Source of the DNA: Synechococcaceae bacterium WB8_1B_136
Lineage (GTDB): Bacteria > Cyanobacteriota > Cyanobacteriia > PCC-6307 > Cyanobiaceae
Direction: 5' to 3'
DNA: 14,700 bases
Assembly: GCA_010029175.1 (NCBI GenBank)
Contig: RGNC01000036.1
Span: 1-14,700, forward strand
The stretch's first letter is position 1; each line of letters opens with the position of its first letter. The position numbers and the translations under genes were made by a program. Below the pieces are notes generated by a model. That model was not told the origin of the DNA. It saw only the letters and a program-made list of their open reading frames with translations, and made no database searches. Shown here piece after piece: positions 6,472 to 13,045 of the stretch.

Positions 6472-7161
6472 CTAGGTGAGCCGCTGCAGCAGGAAACCCT
6501 CGAAGCCCAGGGCCTGAAAGATGCGGGCCGGATCGCCGAACCCGGCGGCATTCACCAGGCTGGTGAGCCGGGCCAGGCCAATCGGATGCAGGCCCTGGGT
6601 GAGGGGATCCAGCGCCTCAGCGGGATCCTTGAGCCCGCTGGCCCGCTGGAAGCCCAGCCAGGCCGCCTCCAGCTGCTGGTCGAGGGAGGGCAGCGAGGCC
6701 TGCATCAGATCCACCAGCACCAGCTGCCCGCCGGGTTGGAGGCAGCGGGCCAGGGCCGAGAGAAAGGCCAGTTTGCTGCCGTCGTCGGGCAGCGACTGCA
6801 GCACCAGCACCGAGAGGGCCCCGGCAAAGCGCCCCTGCCAGTCGGGCTGTTCGGCCAGGGGCTCCACGGTGCTCTGGCGCCAGTCAATCAATCCCTGCCC
6901 CGCCAGCCGTGCCCGGGATTCCGCCAGCATCTCGGCGCTGGGATCCACCGCCGTGAGGCGCCAATCGGGCCGCTGGGCCACCGCCTCCAGCAGCTCGGCG
7001 CCGGTGCCGCAGCCGGCCACCAACACCTCGGCGTTGGTCGCTGCGGCGGCGGGAGAGGCCGCCAGCAGCGCCACCGAGAGCCGGGCAAGGCTGCTGTAGC
7101 CGGGGATCAGCTGGCGCTGGATCTGGTCGTAGCCCGCTGGATCCACCGGGTGCCAATGCAT
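6472..7161 (-). CDS. Class I SAM-dependent methyltransferase, substrate unknown
   Basis: From ATG 7161 the protein is 229 residues. Seen: an N-terminal lead MHWHPVDPAGYDQ, motif I VLVAGCGTGAE (46-56) that binds S-adenosylmethionine, the acidic end of strand 2 in AVDPSAEML (71-79), a motif IV-like LSVLVLQSLP (116-125), LQPGG (141-145) followed by LVLVDL, and a C-terminal NAAGF (204-208) typical of the UbiE/small-molecule methyltransferase group. The fold call is secure, but nothing shows the acceptor. The frame remains open upstream to 7368, but those codons overlap the ferredoxin gene on the other strand and look non-coding, so the internal ATG is preferred. It is convergent with ppa (11 bp) and divergent from the ferredoxin gene, with about 100 bp between starts. 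Confidence 0.85.
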   Translation of the reverse strand: MHWHPVDPAGYDQIQRQLIPGYSSLARLSVALLAASPAAAATNAEVLVAGCGTGAELLEAVAQRPDWRLTAVDPSAEMLAESRARLAGQGLIDWRQSTVEPLAEQPDWQGRFAGALSVLVLQSLPDDGSKLAFLSALARCLQPGGQLVLVDLMQASLPSLDQQLEAAWLGFQRASGLKDPAEALDPLTQGLHPIGLARLTSLVNAAGFGDPARIFQALGFEGFLLQRLT

Positions 7162-7261
7162 GAATGCCCATGCTAGGCAGCGGGCCCTGCAGCGTTCCGT
7201 GTCGGCCGCCGGCGCCGCTATCCGAAATCGGCCTCCGTTAGGTAAGTTGGTCGGCGCCGAG

Positions 7262-7636
7262 ATGCCCTGCCCGATCGTGCCCACCATCCGTTTTGAACAG
7301 GAAGGCCAGCAGGTCGGTTGCATCGAAGGGGCCAATCTGCGCAAGGCGGCGCTGGATGCCGGCATCAACCCCTACAAGGGCCTCAACAACCTCAACAACT
7401 GCGGTGGCGTGGGCCAGTGCGGCACCTGCGTGGTGGAAGTTGTGGAGGGGATGCAGAACCTCTCCCCCCGCAGCGATGTGGAGCAGGTCTACCTGGCTGA
7501 CCGCCCCGCCAACTACCGCCTCAGCTGCCGCACCAGCGTGAACGGCGATGTGACCATCCGCACCCGTCCCCAGGGCGGCGTGGGCAAGGGGTCCAACAGC
7601 CTGGTGGGGGCCCTCAAGGCCCTGATCGGCAAGTGA
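7262..7636 (+). CDS. [2Fe-2S] ferredoxin, C-x5-C-x2-C type
   Basis: A 124-residue electron carrier. Seen: a beta-grasp N-terminus TIRFEQEGQQVGC (8-20), NLRKAALDAGI (25-35), then the cluster-binding run NNCGGVGQCGTC with C47, C53 and C56 and the fourth ligand C89 in LSCRTSVNGD. The C-x5-C-x2-C spacing resembles the adrenodoxin/Isc or bacterial type rather than the C-x4-C-x2-C of the main photosynthetic PetF, so it is likely a minor ferredoxin with its own partner. A Gly/Ser-rich tail (104-124) ends in SLVGALKALIGK. ATG 7262 is chosen; an in-frame ATG at 7160 would add 34 residues without ferredoxin character. Its TGA overlaps the GTG of the next gene (GTGA, 7633-7636), implying translational coupling. 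Confidence 0.9.
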   Translation: MPCPIVPTIRFEQEGQQVGCIEGANLRKAALDAGINPYKGLNNLNNCGGVGQCGTCVVEVVEGMQNLSPRSDVEQVYLADRPANYRLSCRTSVNGDVTIRTRPQGGVGKGSNSLVGALKALIGK

Positions 7637-8031
7637 GCCCAGCGCCTCTGCGCCTCTACAGCTATTCCAAGTGCGGCACCTGCCGCAAAGCCCTGCAATG
7701 GCTCGCCCAGCAGGGCTTTTCCATGGATGGCAGCACCGATGGCCCCGCCATCGAGCTGCTGGACATCACCACGACCCCTCCGGGTGTTGAGGACCTGCGG
7801 CAGGCCCTGGAGGCCGTGGGCCGCAAGCGCCTGTTCAACACCAGCGGCCAGAGCTACCGCGCCCTCGGGGCTGCCACGGTGGCGGCCATGGATGACGGCC
7901 AGGCCCTGGCAGCCCTGGCGGCCGATGGCCGGCTGATCAAACGCCCCTTCGCCATCACGGCCGATGGTGCCGTACTGGTGGGCTTCAAGCCGGAGGAGTG
8001 GCAGGCTGCCCTGGGCCAGGGGGGCTGGTGA
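7633..8031 (+). CDS. Spx/MgsR/ArsC-family thioredoxin-fold protein with CxxC
   Basis: A 132-residue protein starting at a GTG that overlaps the ferredoxin stop. Seen: LRLYSYSKCGTCRKALQWL (6-24), the thioredoxin-fold strand and helix with a CGTC redox motif (C14, C17), the RLFNTSGQSYRALG block (66-79), and RLIKRPFAITADG...VGFKPEEW (100-123), which together define the ArsC/Spx/YffB family. True arsenate reductases normally have a single N-terminal Cys; the CxxC pattern is closer to the Spx/MgsR redox-sensing branch. Function is therefore uncertain: thiol oxidoreductase or redox sensor. The tight coupling to a ferredoxin suggests a redox role (inference). Its 3' end overlaps that of the minus-strand membrane-protein gene by 47 bp. 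Confidence 0.85.
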   Translation: MSPAPLRLYSYSKCGTCRKALQWLAQQGFSMDGSTDGPAIELLDITTTPPGVEDLRQALEAVGRKRLFNTSGQSYRALGAATVAAMDDGQALAALAADGRLIKRPFAITADGAVLVGFKPEEWQAALGQGGW

Positions 8032-9472
8032 GCTCATCGAGTTCATCCATCAGGGCATCGATGCCGGCCCGGTTCACCTGGGCCAGATAGGTGAGCTTGA
8101 TCTCCTGCAACAGGGTGCACAGCAGCTGCTGACTGCGCTCGAGGGTGCCTCCCTGCTCCAGGGCGAGTGCCAGTTCATCCCAGAAGCGATCACCGAAGCG
8201 CTGCAACAGCTCCACCTGGCGGTTATCGCGCTGGGCGAGCCGATCGGCGGTGCTGCGGGAGAGCGCCAACAGGCGATCCACCACGCCCCGGGCCAGCTGA
8301 CTGCTCAGGCCCGGAGGCAGGATCGCCCCACCGGGCAGATCGCGCATGCTCTGCTGCAGGGCATGGCCGAGCAGGGATTGCAGCTCGGGTGAGAGGCGCG
8401 GCGCCACCTGCCCCAGCACCATCGGCCCCCACAGCCGCAGCAGCTCCACCACCTCCCGCTCATCGTTGAGGCTCACGCTCTGGTGGCTGCGCAGGCTGCG
8501 GATCCAGCCGGGCCACTGGGGGGAGCGCAGCAGCGACTGGGTGCCATCCACCAGCTGCAACGCCAGCACCTCGAACAGCTCCAGGGCCAGCAGCGACACC
8601 ACCGCACGACTCACGGCCGCCCGCAGGGGTTCCACGTTGATCAACCCGGTGCTGCTCAGCCGCTCCACCACCGGTGCCAGCCGCAGCAGCCGCCAGAAGG
8701 GCAACAGCAAGGGCAGATCGATCCAGCGGCGCAGCAGCGCATCCCGCCAGCTCAGGCCGGGGAAGCGGCGGCGCAGGCGCAGCACCCGCAACAGGATGTC
8801 GAGGGCGAAAACGCTCTGGAACAGCAGCAGATCAAAGCGCCAGAAGTGGTTGGTGGGCCGGCCGTTCTCATCGATCGAGCGCCAGTAGCTGGTGGCCACC
8901 AGGGGCAGCACCTGCTGCTGCCAGAAGCGGCGCTCCTGCTGCCAGGGGCGGCCGGCCAGCCACGGATCGCTGAGCAGCAGCTGGGCGGAACGCTTGGCTG
9001 AATCCTGGCCAGCCCGCTGCCGCAACCGATTCTTGATCTTCTCCAGGGTGCCCGCATTGCCGGAGGCGGCAAAGGGGTTCTCGTTGATCATCTGAACCGT
9101 GAGCTCCACCTGGCGGCGCCGCAGCTGGGCGGTGCTGGCGGCGCCCTGCGGCTGCAGCAAGGCGCGATCCAGCTGCTGGAACGCCGCCAGGTAGGCCTGG
9201 GTCTCCCGATGGGGCTCGATGCCCTTCACCGGGTCGTAGAGGGGGGTGATGTCCGGCAGGAGGGGGAGCGGCACCGCCAGGGGCAGCGACGGCAGCGGCA
9301 TGAGATTGCGCTGCAGCCAGAAGGTGCGCAACGGGACGTAGGTGAGATCGAACACCACCCACACCAGATTGATGGCGGCCCAGGTGGCCACAAACCGATC
9401 CCAGTGGCGCCAGCGGTTGGAGGGAGCACCCCTCTGGGGAGACAACCAGCGGGGGCGAACCATTGGCGGCAT
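7985..9472 (-). CDS. Large cyanobacterial membrane protein of unknown function with channel-like segments
   Basis: About 495 residues from ATG 9472 (TTG 9481 and ATG 9463 are alternatives). I do not recognise the gene. Seen: one hydrophobic segment near 27-47 (ATWAAINLVWVVFDLTYV), a long polar, Gln/Arg-rich region (about 85-205), then a membrane block: FDLLLFQSVFALDILLRVLR (213-232), WIDLPLLLPFWRLLRLAPVV (250-269), and a further hydrophobic stretch near 287-309. The pattern of a helix ending LLRVLRLRRRF followed by W-x-DLPLLLPFWRLLRL resembles helices S2-S4 of voltage-gated channel sensors, but I see no pore signature, so this is only a resemblance. The C-terminal ~180 residues are charged, helical and probably soluble, ending in a Pro-rich tail. 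It converges on the Spx/ArsC-like gene, overlapping it by 47 bp, and is divergent from lepB. Confidence 0.75.
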   Translation of the reverse strand: MPPMVRPRWLSPQRGAPSNRWRHWDRFVATWAAINLVWVVFDLTYVPLRTFWLQRNLMPLPSLPLAVPLPLLPDITPLYDPVKGIEPHRETQAYLAAFQQLDRALLQPQGAASTAQLRRRQVELTVQMINENPFAASGNAGTLEKIKNRLRQRAGQDSAKRSAQLLLSDPWLAGRPWQQERRFWQQQVLPLVATSYWRSIDENGRPTNHFWRFDLLLFQSVFALDILLRVLRLRRRFPGLSWRDALLRRWIDLPLLLPFWRLLRLAPVVERLSSTGLINVEPLRAAVSRAVVSLLALELFEVLALQLVDGTQSLLRSPQWPGWIRSLRSHQSVSLNDEREVVELLRLWGPMVLGQVAPRLSPELQSLLGHALQQSMRDLPGGAILPPGLSSQLARGVVDRLLALSRSTADRLAQRDNRQVELLQRFGDRFWDELALALEQGGTLERSQQLLCTLLQEIKLTYLAQVNRAGIDALMDELDELTSPPGPGQPATPPA

Positions 9473-9490
9473 CGGGAACAAGCCTAATCT
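9463..9490 (+). promoter_or_regulatory. Candidate promoter for lepB
   Basis: TTGGCG (9463-9468), a 16-base spacer and TAATCT (9485-9490) form a plausible -35/-10 pair about 34 bases upstream of the TTG start chosen for lepB. The -35 overlaps the first codons of the divergent minus-strand gene. Support is by pattern only and each box is a partial match to the sigma-70 consensus. Confidence 0.3.
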
Positions 9491-9524
9491 GGCCTACTTC
9501 CTTGAAAGCCGGCAGCGGAACGCC

Positions 9525-10316
9525 TTGCCCGAGAACGATCAGCCATCCGAACCGGCATCCCAACCGGCCTCAGAACCGCTCTCCACACCAGCATCCCCGG
9601 CGCCCCAGACGGCCGGCACGGAGGAGAACCCCTGGGTGTTCTGGCGCGGGGTGGTGATCACCCTGGCCGTGGCCCTGGGCATCCGCCAATACGTGCTGGA
9701 GGCCCGCTTCATTCCCTCCGGCTCGATGCTGCCGGGCCTGCAGCTGCAGGATCGACTGCTGGTGGAAAAACTGACCTACCGCAGCCGCGCCCCCCGACGG
9801 GGGGAGATCGTGGTGTTTCATGCGCCCCACCACTTCGACCCGGTGCTGAAGCTGGATCACCAGGCCGGGCCCCTGCGCTGTCTGCTGGTGAACCTGCCGC
9901 TGGTGAACGCCCTGCCCGGACTGCAGGAGCCCGCCTGCGATGCCTACATCAAGCGCGTGGTCGCGGTGGCCGGCGATCGGGTGGTGGTGGACCCCCGCGG
10001 CCAGGTGAGCGTGAACGGCCGCAGGCTGAAGGAGCCCTACGTGACCAACTACTGCCCGGTGGACAACCACGGCCTCGGCCCCTGCCGCACCCTCAACACG
10101 GTGGTGCCCCCCAAGCACGTGCTCACCCTGGGGGACAACCGCGCCAACAGCTGGGATGGCCGCTTCTGGCCCGGTGGGCCCTTCCTGCCGGAGAGCGAGA
10201 TCATCGGGCGCGCCTTCTGGCGCTTCTGGCCCTTCAGCAGTGCGGGAGCCCTGGAGAGCCGTGATCCCCTGCCCGGTGGTGCTGCGGCTACGGCCCCCGC
10301 CACAAGCCCGCGCTGA
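9525..10316 (+). CDS. lepB: Signal peptidase I
   Basis: Membrane-bound Ser/Lys protease that removes signal peptides from exported proteins at the cytoplasmic or thylakoid membrane. From TTG 9525 it has 263 residues: a Pro/Ser-rich cytoplasmic tail (1-35), a single membrane segment (about 37-54, WVFWRGVVITLAVALGIR), box B FIPSGSMLPGL (62-72) with nucleophile S67, box C DRLLVEKL (76-83), RGEIVVF (92-98), box D YIKRVVAVAGDRV (141-153) with general base K143, and box E TLGDNRANSWDGR (201-213). All catalytic residues are present. TTG is preferred because no ATG/GTG lies in frame between 9372 and this point, upstream codons overlap the divergent gene, and a candidate promoter lies just before it; earlier starts (9342, 9372) are unlikely. 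Its stop overlaps the 3' end of the dihydroorotase-like gene by 29 bp. Confidence 0.95.
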   Translation: MPENDQPSEPASQPASEPLSTPASPAPQTAGTEENPWVFWRGVVITLAVALGIRQYVLEARFIPSGSMLPGLQLQDRLLVEKLTYRSRAPRRGEIVVFHAPHHFDPVLKLDHQAGPLRCLLVNLPLVNALPGLQEPACDAYIKRVVAVAGDRVVVDPRGQVSVNGRRLKEPYVTNYCPVDNHGLGPCRTLNTVVPPKHVLTLGDNRANSWDGRFWPGGPFLPESEIIGRAFWRFWPFSSAGALESRDPLPGGAAATAPATSPR

Positions 10317-11559
10317 GGCCCGAGGCCAGCACCTGGCCGGTGAGCATGGCCTGCCGCAGGGGCTGGTTGGCCGCCAGCGGCGCCTCCCCATCCAGGGCCG
10401 GCTGCCAGCGCTGCTGCGGGTCGAACAGGATCCAATCCCAGGAGCCCACCGCCAACTGCGATCGCTTCAGGCCGAGGAAGGCTGCTGGACCGAAGCAGAG
10501 CGCTTGCCAGAGCTGCGCCACGCTCCACTGGCGCCCCACCACCAGCTCCTGCCAGAGGGCCGGCAGCACAAAGCGATGGCCGGCCACGCCGGGCTTGCGC
10601 TGGTCGAGGGGCAACAGCTGCTCCTCGGGATCCAGGGCCTGGTGATGCACGGCCACGGCGCTGAGCAGCCCCGATGCCAGCCCATCGATCAGGGCCTGGC
10701 GATCGGCCGCCCCCCCCAGGGGCGGCACCACCCGCCACCCCTCAGCGATCGGATCCAGGCTGGCGGAATCGGCCAACAGGTGCCACCAGCAGACGCTGCA
10801 GGCGGGCCGCTGGCCATCGGGCAGCGCCGCCAACTGGGCCAGCCCCTGGGCGGTGGAGAGGTTCATCAGCTGCAGCCTGCGCTCGGGCAGCAACCGCGCC
10901 AGGGCCAGCAGGTTCTGCAGTGGCACGGTTTCGCTCAGGGGCGGGTCCATGGGCCATCCGGCCCGGAGCGCCTCCACGCCCTCGCGCACCAGGCCCTGCT
11001 GGCTGAGGCTGGCGTCGCGGGGGGCCAGCAGCACCGGTGCCGCGCCCATCTCCCCCAGGCTCAGCCCCCGCTCCAACAGCGGCAGGGGCGGCAGCTCGGC
11101 ACCCTCCGCCAGGCCAATGGCACCGGCCGCCAGCTGCTCGCCGTGGGGAGCCAGCTCCTGGCCGGCGCCATCACGGCTGAAACTGCCCCAACAGAGCAGC
11201 CGCAGGCGGGTGGACGCCGGCGGCAAGCCAAGGTGCTCCGGGCGATCCCGCCAACACCGGGCCTGGGGCAGCAGGGCTACGGTGCCGTAGCCGGCCGCCA
11301 CGGCAGAGCGCTCCAGGCTGGCCAGGGTTTCGGCGGTGCCGGTGTGGGGATCCTCCAGCTGGGAATGGGGATCGATCAGGGCTGGCGCCAACAGCCAACC
11401 CTCGGCCGCCAGGGGCTCGAGGCCCAGGGCAGCAGCGCGGGCCAGGGATTCCGCACCGATCGCTGTGATGCGGCCGTTCTCGATCAGCACATCCCTGGGC
11501 GTGGGGGCCCGACCAGGCCCCTCCAGCAGCTGCACCTGGCGCAGCAGGTGGGTGGTCAT
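10288..11559 (-). CDS. pyrC: Dihydroorotase-like amidohydrolase, probably catalytically inactive
   Basis: 423 residues from ATG 11559, beginning MTTHLLRQVQLLEGPG. It has the plan of a dihydroorotase (pyrimidine synthesis, carbamoyl-aspartate to dihydroorotate): N-terminal beta domain with DVLIENGRITAIG (23-35), LAPALIDPHSQLEDP (57-71) where active enzymes have the metal-binding H-x-H, QLMNLSTAQGL (230-240), WWHLLADS (258-265), AVAVHHQALDPEE (301-313) and GPAAFLGL (357-364). Most metal ligands are changed: the second His of HxH is Q67, the His before the S-T step is N233, one of the paired His is W259, and the Asp of the SDHAPH-type motif appears as H305. I also see no lysine in the GAIGLAEG stretch (146-153) where the carboxylated Lys is expected. 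It therefore looks like a PyrC pseudoenzyme, perhaps structural like PyrX in the aspartate carbamoyltransferase complex. It lies 29 bp after the tandem phosphatase gene, probably the same operon. Confidence 0.85.
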   Translation of the reverse strand: MTTHLLRQVQLLEGPGRAPTPRDVLIENGRITAIGAESLARAAALGLEPLAAEGWLLAPALIDPHSQLEDPHTGTAETLASLERSAVAAGYGTVALLPQARCWRDRPEHLGLPPASTRLRLLCWGSFSRDGAGQELAPHGEQLAAGAIGLAEGAELPPLPLLERGLSLGEMGAAPVLLAPRDASLSQQGLVREGVEALRAGWPMDPPLSETVPLQNLLALARLLPERRLQLMNLSTAQGLAQLAALPDGQRPACSVCWWHLLADSASLDPIAEGWRVVPPLGGAADRQALIDGLASGLLSAVAVHHQALDPEEQLLPLDQRKPGVAGHRFVLPALWQELVVGRQWSVAQLWQALCFGPAAFLGLKRSQLAVGSWDWILFDPQQRWQPALDGEAPLAANQPLRQAMLTGQVLASGLSAGLWRGP

Positions 11560-11588
11560 CGGCGGTGGGGGCACGGCATCGCGCAAGT

Positions 11589-12941
11589 TCAGAGGGCGCC
11601 AGCCGCGGTGCGATCCAGCACGCCGCCCAGGTGGGCGGTCTGATTCAGGCACACCACCACCGGTGGCTCCTGGGCCCCGTGGGGGTAGTCGATCACGGTG
11701 ACGCCACCGTTGCCCTGTTTCACGGCCCAGATGTCGGCGGGGCCCAGGCCCAGCAGGGCGCAGAGGATGGTCTTGTTCACGGCGTCGTGGGCCACCACCA
11801 CGGCGGTTTCATCGGCCTGCAGGCCGGCGGCGATGGCGTTCCAGCCCCTCAAGGAGCGCTCCCACACGTCGTGGATCGTCTCGCCCTCGGGCATCTGCAC
11901 CGTTTCAGGGGCCCGCTTCCAGTCGGCCAGAAGCTGGGGCCAACCGGCGGCGATCTCCTGCTCCAGCTGCCCCTCCCAGGCGCCGTGGCCGATCTCCACC
12001 AGGTGGGAAACACTGGTGAGGGGAACGCCGGGGTGGTGCTGCAGGATGCCCTCAGCGGTCTGGCGCGGACGGGACATCGAGCTGGTGTAGGCCCGATCCA
12101 CACTGACGTTCTTGAGGAAAGCACCGGCAGCGGCCGCCTGGGCGCGGCCGGTGTCGTTCAGGGGAATGTCGATCTGGCCCTGGAAGCGGCCCTGGCGGTT
12201 CCAGTCGGTTTCACCGTGGCGCACCAGCAGCAACCGCGGCCCCGGCCCCTTGGCGGGGAGCCGGCTGCCACAGAGCTCCGGATGCAGGTGGGTGGTGCCA
12301 TTGAGCGACTCGATCTGCACCGACACGCCACCGCCCTCGGCCGGCGAGAGGTTGAGCACCGAGAGCGAGGCGTTCTCGATCCGCAGCCGGCGGAAGCCAC
12401 TGGCGGGAAGCCCCAGCAGGCTGAGCAGCAGACAGCGCAGGATGGCGTTGTGCCCCACCACCAGCACGGTCTGGGGCTCGGGCGCAGCGGGGCTGTGGGC
12501 CGCCAGCAGCTTTGCGGCAAAGCGAGCGGCCTGATCCATCAACTCGGGGATGGGGGCGTAGCTGCTGCCATCAGCCCGCTGCAGGATCAGCTGTTCGGGG
12601 TGGTGCTTCCAGATCCGGTAGGGCTCGGGGAAGCGCTGCGGCAGCTCGCTGCTGAGCAGCCCGCTCCAGGGGGCAAGATCCACCTCCAGCAGATCGTCGT
12701 CGAGCCGGGCCTCCAGGCCACCGCCATGGGCCTCCAGCAGGGCGGCGGCCGTGTCCTTGGCGCGGCGCAGCGGCGAGCTGTAGGCGGCTGTGATCGGCAG
12801 GTCGCGCAGGGCTTCCCCCGTGGCCCGGGCCTGCCTGAAGCCCTCTTCGGTGAGGGAGGAGAGATCGTCGCGCCCCTGGATGCGGTGCTCCAGGTTGAAG
12901 CTGCTCAGCCCGTGGCGAACCAGCAGAATCCGGAGGGCCAC
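11589..12941 (-). CDS. Tandem two-domain histidine phosphatase (phosphoglycerate mutase family)
   Basis: 450 residues from a GTG start, made of two histidine-phosphatase domains. Domain 1 (about 1-215): LLVRHGLSSFN with R9-H10-G11, SSPLRRAKDTA (55-65), acidic E86 in LLEVDLAPWSG, and the second His in VVGHNA (H164). Domain 2 (about 235-435): LLVRHGETDWNRQGRFQG with R241-H242-G243, SSMSRPRQTAEG (287-298), E316 in VEIGHGAWEG, and VVAHDA (H385). Both catalytic His/Arg sets look intact, with domain 2 closer to the consensus. Cyanobacterial proteins of this layout are annotated phosphoglycerate mutase or carboxyarabinitol/alpha-ribazole-type phosphatase; the sequence does not choose the substrate, and phosphatase activity is more likely than a mutase. 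It is upstream of, and probably co-transcribed with, the dihydroorotase-like gene (29 bp), and divergent from the CPBP gene. Confidence 0.88.
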   Translation of the reverse strand: MALRILLVRHGLSSFNLEHRIQGRDDLSSLTEEGFRQARATGEALRDLPITAAYSSPLRRAKDTAAALLEAHGGGLEARLDDDLLEVDLAPWSGLLSSELPQRFPEPYRIWKHHPEQLILQRADGSSYAPIPELMDQAARFAAKLLAAHSPAAPEPQTVLVVGHNAILRCLLLSLLGLPASGFRRLRIENASLSVLNLSPAEGGGVSVQIESLNGTTHLHPELCGSRLPAKGPGPRLLLVRHGETDWNRQGRFQGQIDIPLNDTGRAQAAAAGAFLKNVSVDRAYTSSMSRPRQTAEGILQHHPGVPLTSVSHLVEIGHGAWEGQLEQEIAAGWPQLLADWKRAPETVQMPEGETIHDVWERSLRGWNAIAAGLQADETAVVVAHDAVNKTILCALLGLGPADIWAVKQGNGGVTVIDYPHGAQEPPVVVCLNQTAHLGGVLDRTAAGAL

Positions 12942-12964
12942 AGGCGCAGGGGCTACTGAAAATC

Positions 12965-12993
12965 ATCGTATGGGAGCGCTCCGGCAGCTCCAA
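12965..12993 (-). promoter_or_regulatory. Candidate promoter for the tandem-phosphatase gene, with a palindrome in the spacer
   Basis: On the minus strand TTGGAG (12993-12988), a 17-base spacer and TACGAT (12970-12965) fit a sigma-70-type promoter, with a leader of about 17 nt before GTG 12941. The spacer contains GGAGCGCTCC (12973-12982), a perfect 10-bp palindrome, placed where a repressor or a MerR-type activator would act. Both boxes are 4/6 matches, so this is a pattern-based call. Confidence 0.35.
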
Positions 12994-13045
12994 CCCCAGA
13001 AGGCCAGCCAGGCCAACGGGGAGAATCGATGCCAACGGCACGGGC

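Noticed and set aside
7162..7261. Promoter elements between the methyltransferase and ferredoxin genes
   Set aside because: TTCCGT (7195) and TATCCG (7219) are 18 bp apart but match the consensus poorly; not strong enough to list as a feature.
10156..11643. Long open frame (495 codons) on + overlapping the end of lepB and the dihydroorotase-like gene
   Set aside because: Gln/Pro-rich low-complexity translation across two recognised genes; a shadow frame.
11565..12959. Long open frame (464 codons) on + antisense to the tandem phosphatase
   Set aside because: The opposite strand shows two complete phosphatase domains; the + reading is low-complexity and has no motif.
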